Source: Macrobrachium rosenbergii (Eukaryota; Arthropoda; Malacostraca; Decapoda; Palaemonidae). Taken from it: DNA of 64,000 nucleotides. Position numbers and translations under genes: made by a program. The stretch spans positions 5,170,498 to 5,234,497 of the forward strand of contig NC_089756.1 in assembly GCF_040412425.1 (NCBI RefSeq). Direction: 5' to 3'. This document shows positions 24,505 to 42,729 of this stretch, piece by piece (the stretch's first letter is position 1; the number at the start of each line of letters is the position of its first letter). The notes under the pieces are model-generated. The model was not told where the DNA came from, did no database searches, and saw only the letters and a list, made by a program, of their open reading frames with translations.

Positions 24505-24960
24505 TTGCCTGACTGCACAGCCCCTTCGCCCACTCATGAGCCCCAAGCACTCTTTTATGTGGACACCAGACCAAGACCAGGCCTTCAAACGCGGAAGCAA
24601 GCACTCTCAAGCCCGCCTGTTCTTGCTTCTTTTGACCCAACACTGCCAACCATTCTCCAGACCGATGCATCTCGTCTGTATGGGATAGGCTATGCCCTCC
24701 TCCAGGACCATGGCTCTGGTCGTCTCCGAGTAGTCCAGTGTAGATCCCGCTGTCTCGCAGATGCTGAGATGAGGTATGCAACGATTGAGCTGGAGATGCT
24801 TGCAGAATCTTGGGCCCTCACAAAGTGCCATCTGTACCTCAAAGGACTGCCAACCTTCACCCTGCAAACTGACCATCGTCCGCTGGTGCCCATCATCAAC
24901 AGCTACACACTGGATATGGTCGAAAACCCGTGGCTTCAGCGAATGAAGGAACGCATGTAG
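24505..24960 (+). pseudogene. RNase H of the nested Ty3/gypsy element
   Basis: Reads ILQTDASRLYGIGYALLQD, MRYATIELEMLAESWAL and FTLQTDHRPLVPIIN, the three RNase H motifs of Ty3/gypsy Pol. It ends in a TAG at 24958. Confidence 0.9.
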
Positions 24961-24978
24961 CAATAGCAATTTACTGCG

Positions 24979-26331
24979 GTGTGGCATGCTGGCAAGTCTC
25001 TATGCATCCCAGATGCACTCTCCCGTGCACCAGTCAGCTACCCGACCTCTGAGGATATGACTGGCTGCGCTGAGGTAACAGCGCATGTCAGGTCAGTCAT
25101 CAATGCTGCAACAGCTTCCCAGGACAAGGATGGCCCAACCTTCGACGCCGACTGGACCCTGCAGGACATGTCGATAGCAGCACAGGCCAACCCCACCTAT
25201 GTTCACCTTCATGATTGCATCAGCTCCGGGTTCCCCACAAATCGGTACAACCTGCATGCCTCCCTACTACCGTATTGGAAGCTGCGAGAAGCTCTCTCTA
25301 CTGATGGTAACCTCGTGCTCTACGGAGCAAGAATACGGGTTCCTACAGCTCTACGTCACCACACTCACCAGACTCCACGACAGCCACCGAGGTATTGAGG
25401 CTACCAAACGTCGGGCTCGACAAACCGTCTTCCGGCATGGGATAGACTCGGACATCGCCAACACCATCGCTGCCTGCGAGCCCTGCCAGATCCTATGTCC
25501 CTGCCAACAGCAGGAGCCCCTTCACAATGATGACCACCCATCAAGGCCCTTTGAGTCAGTGTCGGCGGACTTCTTCCAGGTAGCGGGGAAGTCCTTTCTT
25601 GTGGTCGTCGACCGCCTCCCTGGCTGGCCTGTGGTTGTCCCTTGCAAGGATGACACCACCGCCTCCTCGACAATACGGCACTTCTGCCGTTACTTCAGGG
25701 AGGTGGGTGTTCCCCTGCTTCTATGCACTGATGGAGGACCCCAGTTTACCAGCAAAGAATTCGCCGGCTCCACAGAGCGTTGGGGTGTACACCACATAAC
25801 CTCGTTGCCACACTATCCGCAGTCTAATGGACACGCTGAGGCTGCTGTCAAGGCTGTCAAGCACTTGATCCTCAAAACGGCCCCTACAGGAAACATCGAC
25901 TGCAAAGCCTTTGATCATGGCCTCCTTGAGTTACGCAACACGCCCAACCACTCTGGTTGCTCTCCTGCCCAGGTACTGTATGGTCACAATCTCCGTACGT
26001 GTTGCCCACCCATCCTCAGTCGTTCACAGTAGATTGGCAAGAAAAGGTCCATGAGTGTGACTACCAAGCTGCTGCCAGAGCAGCTCAAGTGCAGCGAAAC
26101 TACAATGCCCATGCCCGCCCCCTGCCCAGGCTGAAGGTGGGCCAACATGTCCGCATCCAGGACCTGACATCCCACCGATGGGACAAGGTTGGGATTATCA
26201 TGGGTGGCACGCGATCACGCGAGTACGAGGTCTGCCTCCCAAGTGGTCAAGTGCTACGTCGGAACCGTCGCTTCCTATATCCAGTGCCTGATCCCGGTAA
26301 AGTTCCTAACTCTAATCCCTGTGGTCCTTAG
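24979..26331 (+). pseudogene. Integrase of the nested Ty3/gypsy element
   Basis: 24979-25398 leads into the zinc region (His residues near 25360-25400, CEPCQILC at about 25477). 25199-26032 holds the catalytic core: VSADFFQVAGKSFLVVVDRLPGWP (first Asp), LLCTDGGPQFTS (second Asp) and HYPQSNGHAEAAVKAVK (Glu). 25957-26331 holds a C-terminal module with LKVGQHVRIQDLTSHRWDKVGII, like the GPY/F region. No chromodomain is seen. One frameshift (about 25390) and a stop at 26030 break it. Confidence 0.9.
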
Positions 26332-26550
26332 CCCTGACGGAAAAGTCGTCACTTCCCTCCAAAACCCCTTGCAGGTCTCCAAGATTAAACAGGCCTACCT
26401 AGCGTACAAAGCCCACATGTGCCACTTATGCAGTTTACTTTGCACATAATTACTTGATAAACTCACAGTATATTATTTGCTTTGTACACTATTACTTGAT
26501 AGTTCACTGTATGTAACTTGCATAGTATGTTCAAGATACCTCTTTGAGTG

Positions 26551-26568
26551 CAAAAGGGGGAGGGGAGG
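26551..26568 (+). promoter_or_regulatory. Polypurine tract of the nested Ty3/gypsy element
   Basis: CAAAAGGGGGAGGGGAGG directly before the 3' LTR; it would prime plus-strand synthesis. Confidence 0.85.
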
Positions 26569-26836
26569 TGTGGATTACTCTATATATTACTGTATGTATA
26601 TGCATTCTCTATTTCATGAACACTGTCCCTTGCTAATGCATGCACACGAATCCGCACTCTGCTCATGCGCATGATTATTCTTCCTGCTTCTCTTGGCACG
26701 AGTTGTACGCCTTGCAGTACCCTCTCTGTGTTTACCTGTTTGCTGTATGGAATAAAGCAACTTATGACTTGGGATATTATTTTTCCATCCCTGCAACATT
26801 CATTCTTCTCCTATGAGACATCATCACATATCACCA
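26569..26836 (+). repeat. 3' LTR of the nested Ty3/gypsy element
   Basis: 268 bp, about 96% identical to 20981-21248. Confidence 0.95.
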
Positions 26837-26841
26837 CTTCC
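26837..26841. repeat. TSD (cttcc) of the nested Ty3/gypsy element, right
   Basis: Identical to 20976-20980. Confidence 0.92.
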
Positions 26842-30075
<3,234 letters not shown>

Positions 30076-30113
30076 AGAGAAACAGTAATATGTAGGTTGC
30101 TTTAACTATGAAC

Positions 30114-30116
<3 letters not shown>

Positions 30117-30172
<56 letters not shown>
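30117..30172. repeat. (GA)n microsatellite
   Basis: About 28 GA units. Confidence 0.95.
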
Positions 30173-30177
<5 letters not shown>

Positions 30178-30320
30178 TTTGACCCGCTAACCAGCAACAC
30201 TCCCCCTTCTTGTCATGTTAAATCAACATGTCTGACAGCTTTTGCCTTCGAGCTTCTTACAAAAGGTGAGGGGAAGATATTTGTTTGTTTAAAATAATAC
30301 GAATTTTGTAATTACAGTTA

Positions 30321-30357
<37 letters not shown>
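30321..30357. repeat. (ATT)n microsatellite
   Basis: About 12 ATT units. Confidence 0.9.
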
Positions 30358-30379
30358 TAATCGTATTAGTCTTATAAAT

Positions 30380-30471
30380 ATTTGAAAATCAGTACTTATT
30401 ATTAGGTAAAAAATTGATTTATCATACAAAACAAATGAACATAAATGTACCATAAAAATTCTCTCATCTCA

Positions 30472-30557
<86 letters not shown>

Positions 30558-30779
30558 TACTTTTATTATTTAATGTTACTTAATCTACACATAAAAGCTT
30601 GAAAACTTATAAGTTACATAAAAAGTTAAGCATAAACACTTTTGCAGCATTTATCAGTATTCACAAATGTTCGTGTGTCTATGAAAAACTCGTGTGTGAC
30701 AATTAGTTAGGCTCCAATGAAAAGTTTGTGTGTCTGTGAATTCGCGCAACTCAAATCGTGCATGTTTGGGGTATTACTC

Positions 30780-30780
<1 letters not shown>
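30380..30780 (+). repeat. Dispersed repeat with internal (GA)n, copy 1
   Basis: The right part (30640-30775) matches 58130-58250: both contain ATTAGTTAGG, TGATGAAAAGTTTG or its variant, and GGTATTACT, and both end at an (AT)n array. Internal (GA)n at 30478-30552. Confidence 0.65.
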
Positions 30781-31850
<1,070 letters not shown>

Positions 31851-33064
31851 AGTGGCAACCAATGCTCAGAATCTTGCAGTGTAATTGCACTATCAGCTGA
31901 ATAACATTACTAAAGCTGGTTGCAAGACTAGAAACGAACGTTTAGTGTAAATCCCATAAATAAGCACATGAGCGAGCCAGTTCAACAGCATAAGTAAAAC
32001 TGTTGTTATTTTATACAGTACTTTTACATTAAGTGCGAACAAAAGTGTAACTGTAAAATCAGTGTTAGGAATTTGTTAAACCTTGTACATGCAAAATTAG
32101 TCATAGCGAAGCAATCCATGAGCTTTGTTGCTAACGCACGATAGCCCTGCATGTCTTAACAGATAGGATAATTAGGCAAGTGAAGTGAATATCCGAGTGA
32201 TAAAAAGGAAATAGTGTGCATTTCCTTCCCAGGTTATCTGGACGATTTGTCGTCTTGGAAACTTAGATAGGCACACATTTACTGGGCTGCAAGTACAGGC
32301 CTGCCCAACAATTTTTTGTCCATTGGATTAAATTTGCTCTCTCTCAGTCGTGCATGATAGGAAGTGTTAGGATTCGGTAGGAAATCTCTTCATTTTGCCG
32401 TTTCACTTTAATTAAATCTAGTGCATTTCCAAACGGGACACATGAGCCCCAAAAAATCTGCCCATAAAGGCAACATTCACTAAAAATATGGAATTTAATT
32501 ACCCAGACTCACAGCATGTGTAAGGTCCCCCATTCCTTTCATTTGTAACAGCCCATCAGTTAGAAAACAAAACCATATCATTTCAAAGTACAAAACGCCT
32601 CCCAGACGAGAGCAAGAACACCAGACTTAGTCCAGATGACTGCAGTCACGTGACCAACCTCCCATCATAACAAACACCACATGCTCTCAGTCTTTGTCAA
32701 CACCAACCACACGACACACGACAGAGTAAGACGTGGGTAACCGATTACGTGGCAAGCACAGGTCTAGTAGAGTAACGTAATTTCCCTTCTTGCGCACATG
32801 ATCCTTAGGTAGTTTTAATCCTGCCTTGTGCATGATAAATTTAAGTACTGTTATACCCTGTCACCGCGAATTCTATGTACTGTATTAGAATAGGCTTATT
32901 TTCCTTGTCATTCCATGCATTCATTCCCCTTTTGAGAGAGCTAAAATTCCTCAACTTTCGTACATGATGGCCATACAATTTCTGCGTAAGCCCCTCTACT
33001 GGGTCAGCCCCCTCCTCCAGCACCTCTCAGCAAATCGAAACCTTTGTTAGGGCTTACTTTAATT
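31851..33064 (+). other. Element B leader
   Basis: Non-coding. It starts with TGGCAACC in the primer-binding position and resembles the element A leader in several blocks. Confidence 0.6.
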
Positions 33065-34190
33065 ATTGTGATGAACCCCTGAATCGTTCATCCTAACACT
33101 CTTACGTCCCTTGGGACACCCTAAATCGTTCATTTCGAACACCCTTACATCTCCCAAGACACCCTGAATTGTTCATACAAACACCCTTATGTCTTTCGAG
33201 ACACCCTAAATCATTCATTTTGAACACCATTATGTCCCTCGGGACACCCTAAATCATTCACCCTTACATCTTCCAAGACACCCTGAATCGTTCATACGAA
33301 CACCCTTACGTCTAAAAAGACACCCTAAATCGTTCATTTTGAACACCCTTCCATCCCTCGGGACACCCTAAATCGTTCACCCCTACATCTTTTGAGACAC
33401 CCTGAATCGTTCATCACGAACCCCCTTACATCTTCCGAGACACCCTGAATTGTTCATACGAGCACCCTTACATCTTTTGAGACCCCCTCAATTGTTCATC
33501 ACAAACCCCCTTTACTTCCTCCGAGTCCCCTTGAACCGTTCATACAAACTCCCTTACGTCTTTCGAGACCCCCTGAACCGTTCATCACAAACACCCTTAC
33601 ATCTTACGAGACATCCTAAATCGTTCATTTCGAACACCCTAAATCATTCACCCTTACGTCTTTCGAGACACCCTGAATCATTCATCACGAACACCCTTGT
33701 GTCCTTCGAGACACCCTGAATTGTTCATCATGAACATCCTTACGTCTTTCAAGACACCCTGAATCGATCATCACGAACACACTTACGTCTTCCGAGACAC
33801 CGTGAATTGTTCATCACGAACACCCCTCTATCTTTCGAGACATCCTGAACTGCTCCTCATGAACACCCTTATGTCTTTCGAGACACTCTGAATTGTTCAT
33901 TATGGACACCCTTACATCTTTCGAGACACCCTGAAGCTGTTCATTTAAAACACGCTTACGTCCTTCAAGACACCCTAAATCGTTCATTACGAACCTACTT
34001 ACATCTTTCAAGACACCCTAAGCTGTTCATCACGAACACCCTAATGTCTTTTGAGATACCTAAAAGCTGTTCAACATGAATACCCTTAAGTCTTTCGAGA
34101 CGCCCTGAATTGCTCAACCTGAGCAACTTGAGTCTTATGAGACACCCTGACATCACTCATTACAAGCCCTTAAGTCTTCAGAGTAACCTG
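33065..34190 (+). repeat. Tandem hairpin-repeat array in the element B leader
   Basis: About 25 units of about 43 bp. Each has a dyad GTCT-TTCG-AGAC or GTCC-CTCG-GGAC (also GTCC-CTTG-GGAC and GTCT-TCCG-AGAC) and a dyad GTTC-ATCAC-GAAC (also GTTC-ATTTC-GAAC), separated by ACACCCTGAAT and ACACCCTTAC spacers. It ends about 170 bp before the gag ATG. Confidence 0.87.
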
Positions 34191-34359
34191 TGATTGAGTG
34201 CCAGTGCCACCTCCTCCGAAGGATCATGCCTACCTATTCGTGGTACCCCCAATAACACCTATCTCACTTCCTATGTTCCCATTGGTATAGCCGAGGGCCA
34301 TGGCCCCCATGCATCCTCACAAGACGGCTCAGTTGAAGAACGATGACTACAAGTTTTAA

Positions 34360-35302
34360 ATGGACATCGGAAAGAAACTGGAAATATCAGGACCTAACCT
34401 GACTAAGTGGGTCCAAGAGAAGGTACATTTTGCCAAAGCAGAGAGAGAGAAGAGAGAAGAGGCAGAAAGACAGGAGAAAGAGGCAGAAGGACAGGAGAAG
34501 GAGAAGGAAAGACAGGAGAAGGAGAAGGAAAGGCAGGAGAAAGAGAAAGACAGACAGGAGAAAGAGAAGGAACGGCAACATCAACTTGCCCTTGCAGCCC
34601 ACAGAAATCGCAACCCAATCACCCCCTCCCCCTACACGACTCTCAGCAGCACCAGCACCCTTATTAGAAAATGGGATGAGGCTGAATTCGAAGCCTGGCT
34701 CGACCACGCTGAGAAGGTCCTAGCGACTTACACACCCTCTCCAGCCAAAGTATCCCTGATTCTGGGGAAACACCTTGAGTGGAAAGGCACCGCTGCTTTT
34801 ATTGCTCTCGCTCCAACTGACCAAGGAAACCTCGTAGCGGTCCGTAAGGCCATTGTCAAGGCCTTTGAGATCGCCCCCAACAGGTGGAGACAATGATGGC
34901 AAATTAAATCTGGTCCAAATGGATTTACAAGAAGACCAAAACCGTAAAATGATGGATAGATTCCTTAAAAGCTAACTCTGTCGACGAAATACTAGAACTC
35001 TTCCAGCTCAAGGACTTCCTTGCCTACGCTGCTCCTGCTCTAGCCACACACCTATGTGACAAATCCCCTACGATGGTAGCCAAGTGCTGTCAATGGGCAG
35101 ACAGCTGGGATACCGACATCCTCACCTTAGTTCCTTTGGGCGTAAAATATACCCTTCAGCGCCTTTCTCAAGCCACCCTCAACTATCTCTCAAAAATGGG
35201 CATCCCCCAAAGAAACCAGCGTGTGGACACTGTAAAAGGACAGGGCACCCCACTGAACAGTGTCTCTTGAAGGCTGAGAATCAGCCAAAAACTACCTCTT
35301 GA
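34360..35302 (+). pseudogene. Gag of element B, with Glu/Lys heptad repeats
   Basis: ATG 34360 opens a 178-residue frame. Residues about 27-72 are a run of RQEKEKE heptads encoded by 21-bp tandem repeats, probably a coiled coil. A capsid-like part follows (LIRKWDEAEFEAWLDHAEKVL, GKHLEWKGTAAF, EIAPNRWRQ). A TGA at 34894 and further stops break it. Another frame (35084-35302) ends in a canonical CCHC knuckle CGHCKRTGHPTEQC. A 33-bp tandem duplication follows at about 35266-35331 (CTTGAAGGCTGAGAATCAGC in each unit). Confidence 0.78.
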
Positions 35303-35988
35303 AGGCTGAGAATCAGCCAGAAACTACCTCTAAGCCCCCAAATGGGACAATGCCTCAAGGAGCCATGTCTGGCTCTTGGAAGAAAAGCAAAGGGACTGCT
35401 CCCTCCACTGGGACAGTGCCAAGCAAAAAACATGGTAGAAATTGCTGCACCACCTGTAAGACTTATGGGCACTCTGCACTATGGGGAAAATGCCCTAATA
35501 AAACAGCTACACCCGCCACTGTCCTAGCAGTTATAAATCCTAAAACGTTAGGCCCTCCAGGCAAGGGTCCCATATCTGTGGCACCTCCTCAAGGTAGCTA
35601 CCCAGCACGCCAGGTCACAGCATTCGATGACACTGGTGTGCAAATCTCACTCATTAGGGAAGATAAGGTCCCCTACGGGGCCACCACTGACAGACACCAA
35701 CTTATCACTATAAAGGGAATTAATTGCATGAAGATGATTCTCCCCGCCATCAAATTGATGCAGCAGTTACTTATTTACCTGGAGGTTATGACCTCCTCCT
35801 GGGACAGGATTTCCAGTCCCCTCCTAATTTACGAAAATCCAAGGGTCCTAACTCCTCTAAAACTCAATCAAGCCCTAAGAGTCCACAAGGACCTACCTTT
35901 AGCACACTGCCAGTGCCACTTGAGTGCCCTGAGCAGTGCCAAGCCCCATCCGTTTCGAGTGACGAGCCTTTACCAAACTCAATTTTAG
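35299..35988 (+). pseudogene. Second knuckle-like motif and aspartic protease of element B
   Basis: The frame contains CTTCKTYGHSALWGKC, a CCHC variant with a longer last spacing. A retropepsin start follows with an intact DTG (AFDDTGVQISLIRED) and HQLITIKGI. The downstream flap and second strand region drift out of frame at about 35740 (LLLGQDF is in another frame at about 35800). It would cleave Gag. Confidence 0.7.
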
Positions 35989-36670
35989 TGCCAGGCCCTG
36001 CCCAAGCGCCAGTGCCAAGGTACACCCTGAATCTCCCTTCCAGAGATCCCAAACTTGACTCCAAATCCTGCCAGTACCATTTACATACCCTGGACAGTGC
36101 TACGTTCCGCCCATCGTGGACGACCATAAATTCCAGAATTGATTCCTGTGCCTCAACCTGCCTTAGTGCCAGTGCCAGAGCATGCCATACATCCTCCTTC
36201 GAGAGATCCTAGTCCAGGTCGTCTCTCTTCCCCCAGCTTGGCACCGCAACCAGTGCCGGTAAGAGAGCCAACCCGAAGTATACTTGGGTCCCTGTCAGAT
36301 TCTTCCAACCACAGTGGAAGTTCACCCAAAGGTGTGGCCTCGCAACCCGTGCCTGAGCTGGTAATTGTGACCTGAGAGTCTCTCATGCCCACCACGACCT
36401 CTTCCTCTCTTTCCCAGTCTTCCACAGACTCGATTACGAGTAAGGATTCTGCCATATCTAAACCGGCTGATGAACTCAAAGAACCGCGACGACTCATGGT
36501 AGAGCTTGCAAAGAATACCCCTACTTTTACTGTCAACGAAGCCGGAACAGGTGGCACTCACGTATCATCCTTGGACTTGGTTCCACCGATTCCCCTACCA
36601 AGGCAAACTGTCGACCTAAAGGAGGTCAAAGGAGGAGAGGTCGTGGGCACAGATATCTCCAGTTAGCCCA
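35880..36670 (+). pseudogene. Pro/Val/Ser-rich linker region of element B
   Basis: Colinear with 18418-19160 of element A. It contains VPVPEHA, SRDPSPGRLSSPSLA and ILGSLSDSSNHSGSS. I recognise no enzyme motif. Confidence 0.55.
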
Positions 36671-37109
36671 AAGAGAGCCCTTGAGCTCCCCTGGCACTAG
36701 TGCCAATCTGGCACAGTGCCTCACCTTTATCTTATGCAGAACTTTGGCACCTCTATCCAGAAGAGGATGCCAGGTTTCTTCCTCTATTTATTTTCCTTAT
36801 AACTTTGTAATTTAACTTCTTCCGGTAATATACTCTTTATCACTTTGACCATTTTTTTCCTTTCCAAATCTTTTAATTTAACATTTTTTGGCACCCTTAC
36901 CCATTCATGAACCCCTCTGTGAAGCCTTATAATGGCTCCTCACTTTCACTTTACCTCACACCCTGGCAATGCAAAGTGCAAATTGCCAGATATTCAAGTA
37001 CTATAAGTCCTTTGACTTCCCTTCCATGCCTATAAGAGCATGGCATATTTTAAATTGTATGCCTTCCCATATGATTGCCAATATGACACAGTGCCATTAC
37101 TGTAGATAT

Positions 37110-37230
37110 TAGCAGATGCTCCTGCCAGAGGGGTCGTGCCCTCTGATTACCTTCACTACATCCACTGGCCACTACCAGTGTAATTTGAGGCCTTTTGGAC
37201 TAAAGAACGAACCTAGCCATTTTTCATATG
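37110..37230 (+). pseudogene. Residual RT fragment of element B
   Basis: Translates to ITFTTSTGHYQCNLRPFGLKN, matching the element A scrap at 19620-19720. It ends at the same place, so the deletion is shared. Confidence 0.7.
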
Positions 37231-37679
37231 CTAAGGAATATAATCTTGGCATATTAATCATAATTTTTCCTTAACAATAATTACTTACTCTTGCATCTGT
37301 CGTATCCTCTTTCCTAGTAATAATGAGCTCATGGCTCATGAGTAATGTCATTTGACGTATAGTTAATTATCATGTACCTATGACAGTGCCTCTTGGCACA
37401 TGTAGATTTTAGTTCCCCGACATGGCACCAATCCGCCGTGTAAAAGTATTGTGCATCACCTAACACAAGACCACAAATACTTCGTTGCATTGCCTCTTCA
37501 AGGCGGACTAACTGAATTACTTCGTTTGCAAGGTTACTTATTATTAAGTGCATGAAATAGTTTAAGGTATTAGTAACAACCCACTAACCTTGATTTTATA
37601 CTGCTACATTAATGCTGCTGTAACATAACAGTTAATTGCCTAACTAATCTAACTAGCAGCAGCACAATTCATTACTTTT

Positions 37680-38311
37680 ATTTTATTTTATTTTCTTTTC
37701 TCAGTGCAATTTACCTCAGTGAGACCTGTGTCGTAAGTAGAGTGCGTAACCTAGCAACGTAAATGTAATAACCTGTGTTGTGGAATCGAGCTGCTTGGCA
37801 CCATAAGTGCAACCCCTTCGATTCCCTTTAATTACGCTGTCAACTATTTTGTAAGTGTTGCATTCTCGATTACAGACAGGAGTGCTTGCTGTGGAACTAT
37901 CTCATCATCTCGTTTGTGCACAGTGGCTTAACCACTGTATCTTCCATTGTGGTGCCCTTTGAAGCGGGCCCCCTTGTGTTTCATCTTGAATCATTCATCT
38001 ATTGTTTAGTGGATTGTTTGACAGGACTCTGTTCACCTGTTCATCATTATTCCCCATTCTTCTGATTGTGTTTTTATGTAAACATGATTAATTACATGAA
38101 CCCCAAGTGTTTACCTGATCACTCCCTCATTTGAAGAGAGACCCTAAGCCAACACTGCATCTAATATGCTTCTGTCTGAGCCCAGAGCTAGAAGTTAGAT
38201 GCAACCACTACTAACTCTCCTCCTCTTTTCCCATGGTAAGTTCCGTGAATCTCAGTTAAAATCATTATGTGGCCTCAAAGCAGCCAAGTTGACCTCTAGT
38301 CCAGATAAAAA

Positions 38312-38316
<5 letters not shown>
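37680..38316 (+). repeat. 3' LTR of element B, 5'-truncated
   Basis: Matches 31505-31850 from CAGTGCAATTTACCTCAGTG onward and ends CAGATAAAAACCATAT, directly followed by (AT)n. Confidence 0.75.

Positions 38317-38384
<68 letters not shown>
38313..38384. repeat. (AT)n microsatellite at the right edge of element B
   Basis: About 70 bp of AT. Confidence 0.95.
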
Positions 38385-38388
<4 letters not shown>

Positions 38389-38429
38389 TGAATCACGAAA
38401 ATATGGAACATGATGAATATATAAATAAA

Positions 38430-40014
<1,585 letters not shown>

Positions 40015-40750
40015 AATTTTAATACAAAGAGAACCATTTCAATGCAAATTCAATATTTATAGGAAACCAATCAACAACTTAACTTATGTCCATTTTTATT
40101 CAGGCCATCACCTTAATATCAAAATATCCATTTTTTCTCCTTTGTTTTTAAGAGAATTGTGCATTATAAGTCTCTGTATTTGGGTCGAAATCGAATACAT
40201 AAGAAAAACAGGGACAGATTTATGTTATCCTTCACATATACTAGATATTTATTATAATACAGCCCACAAAAAGTTTTATAGTGAAAGTAAAATTGAGAAA
40301 GAAACCTCTAAGAACATTCTTAGCTTGCCTTATTTTAGTGCTTTTGAAAACATAAAATCGTTGTTAAAATCTTTTAATGTCAACCTCGTTTTTTCCTATA
40401 ATAACACACTAAAAAGAATGTTAATAAAAAATAGCCCTAAGGAAAACAACAACATAATATATAAAATTCCATCTTTGGACTGCCCCTCTTTTTATCTCGG
40501 CCAGTCTAGCAAGGGTTTACATTTACGGATTAAACAGCATAAGTATTCTGTCAAAACAGAGCAAACATCCAATGCTATATTCATTCATTTAAGTGAAAAC
40601 TCTCACAGGATAAATTGGACTGAAAGTTCAGTGTTTGCCAGATCGAAAGATTTCTCTTCACAAAATCTTTTAGAAACTGCTATTATACAGCATACTTCCG
40701 GTTGTAGTTTTAACTTTAGCCCTGGTATGTATTATTTGGACCCTGTATAA
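40015..40750 (+). pseudogene. PLE RT C-terminus and GIY-YIG domain, open frame without RT palm
   Basis: An open frame across this span (245 residues after the junction) reads REPFQCKFNIYRKPINNLTY, then a thumb region, then IPSLDCPSFYLGQSSKGLHL, RIKQHKYSVKT and HLSENSHRINW. These are the features of the PLE GIY-YIG endonuclease, though the YIG element reads YLG. The catalytic palm is missing, so it is not autonomous, but the endonuclease part has no stop codon. It ends at TAA 40750. Confidence 0.75.
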
Positions 40751-41228
40751 GTAAAATGTTCAAGAATGGCCTAAAAGATAAAATCACTGGCTTAATTACA
40801 AATTAGTTACTTTATATATATTTTCTGTATTCATGTGTTTATTATATATTTTTTTGTAAAAACGTTCACCTTGCAAAAATTGCTATTGTTTACCAAAATG
40901 AGAACTATTGAGCTGTACTTTTATAACATTTTTTGGTGGTCAATCACCTTCCTTGTACAATCTTTTAATTGTACTGTCCCTGCTTCTGAGCTGTTGAGCC
41001 TCATCCTTTGTAAAACCTCTTAAATATTAACCCTGTTTTGTTAGGTCTGCTAATTCTTCAATTGCATTGGATTCCAGGTACATAATTTTTCCTTTGTAAT
41101 CCCCATCTGTCGTTTATACGAGCTTTCTTTGTGAACTTAATTTTATATTTCTTTAGTCTGCTAAGAAAAGGATTATAAGTCGAAAGGCATTGCAGTACAC
41201 CATTCTTTCTCTTTCCTTTGTGGCATTT

Positions 41229-41231
<3 letters not shown>
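40015..41231 (+). mobile_element. Penelope-like element fragment, plus strand
   Basis: About 90% identical, in opposite orientation, to 38430-39750. It abuts the minus copy at about 40014. It is 5' truncated inside RT, just after the YVDD region, and keeps the GIY-YIG domain and the 3' non-coding end up to an (AT)n array. Confidence 0.85.

Positions 41232-41312
<81 letters not shown>
41231..41312. repeat. (AT)n microsatellite
   Basis: About 80 bp at the 3' end of the plus PLE. Confidence 0.95.
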
Positions 41313-41316
<4 letters not shown>

Positions 41317-42647
41317 CATAAATATTAGGCCACCATCTCTACTGCAAGAATCCATAACGAGGGAATTCCTGTGGATAAGATAGTTAGACTAGGACCCAGG
41401 GATGGGGCTACAAACCACTCTACAAGAGGAGAGTTTTTGGGATGGGCTTTTTGTGAAGGTCATCTCAGGTACTCGCCAGTTGGAACAACGACATCCAAAT
41501 GATAGTTAGCCTTTATGCCCCCTTGTTATAGAGGTGACTTACAACACTAATTCTGTCTCGAGCTGTTTACTGGCATCAGAAATATTCCAGCGCACGTGTT
41601 GTCCCAGGGGAGTCGAGCCCTTCCAGCCTCTGCCAAACCATCGCGGATGTGAAACAAACAAGCAGTCTACAGCTAACCTCTGATCTGCGCAGACATGCGC
41701 CTGGTCTCTTTGGGAAGGAGACGTTACTGACTCCTGCAATGTGGAAGATAACACGGTATGTCTGTGAATTAATTTCTGAGTACCAGTATACTTTCCCTAA
41801 GACTAAAATTTCTTATTTCCATTTACTTTCCTCTCCCCTCAAAGTAAATCTCCTAAGCTTCCACTGCTAAGCATTTGTATGTGTTCCTTGTTGTATAAAC
41901 TGAATGATTTATTATTCCATGCAAGAATTAAGTTAGGGATAGGGTACCCTTTGATTTCCAAGACATAAAGTTAAAATCTCCCTCCATAGTGATAAATTAA
42001 CGCTACTGATGGGGTCCTTTATGTATTCAGTTTAACTGGAATAATCTATTCCCAGAACCACGTTGTCTTCCCCCCCCCCACATTGTTCTACAACCACTGC
42101 CTTGCAATTCTTGCCTTGAAGAGACACTCACTCCATTGCAACAAAGTTATCAGCTCCCTTGGTCTCTTGCAAGACTGTCAATCTAAAGACGAGGCTCTTC
42201 ATTTACGATTCATAATTATTTTGAATACTATTTTGAAAGCTATGTATATACCCTTTAATAATGTTTCTTTAATTACCAACTGTCCCACTGGTTTGCAACC
42301 AATCAACATTATTTCATCGTGTAATTGATCTATGTAAATTTCCATACTAACTCCAGATATCCTATGTTATGGTGACTGTTTGTTGTGATTGCATTACTTA
42401 ATTTGCCAGGCTGGCTTGCATCCCAGCCCTCAGTTATCCCATTCCTCACTGTGTGAGTAAAGTAATTTAAGTAACCCATTTCCAACTAGTTTTCAATGGC
42501 GACTGGCTTTATTGTTTAAATGTAATATGCTGGGTAAGTAATCTATGTTTGTTGCGTTTCATTACAGATTTGGTTGTGTGTAAGTGCCCCTAAGGCCAGA
42601 ATGCAATTTGAACAAACCCTTCAAAAGGATTTAGCAATCAAATCCAT

Positions 42648-42650
<3 letters not shown>
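41313..42650 (+). other. Unassigned block between two (AT)n arrays, possibly an LTR remnant
   Basis: No coding frame of note. TGGCGACTGG at about 42498 could be a primer-binding site after an LTR ending in TTTTCAA, but no second LTR copy is visible. Confidence 0.3.

Positions 42651-42728
<78 letters not shown>
42651..42728. repeat. (AT)n microsatellite
   Basis: About 78 bp. Confidence 0.95.

Positions 42729-42729
<1 letters not shown>

Larger units (their letters stand above)
20981..26836 (+). mobile_element. Ty3/gypsy LTR retrotransposon, nested, complete ends
   Basis: LTRs 20981-21248 and 26569-26836 are both 268 bp, TG...CA, with about 11 differences. The 5-bp TSD cttcc (20976-20980, 26837-26841) is confirmed by the uninterrupted paralogous LTR near 8600, which has it once. 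A polypurine tract, CAAAAGGGGGAGGGGAGG (26551-26568), precedes the 3' LTR. Gag with zinc knuckles, protease, RT, RNase H and integrase follow in the usual Ty3/gypsy order, broken by stops. Clade not determined; a mag-like clade is possible. Confidence 0.95.
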
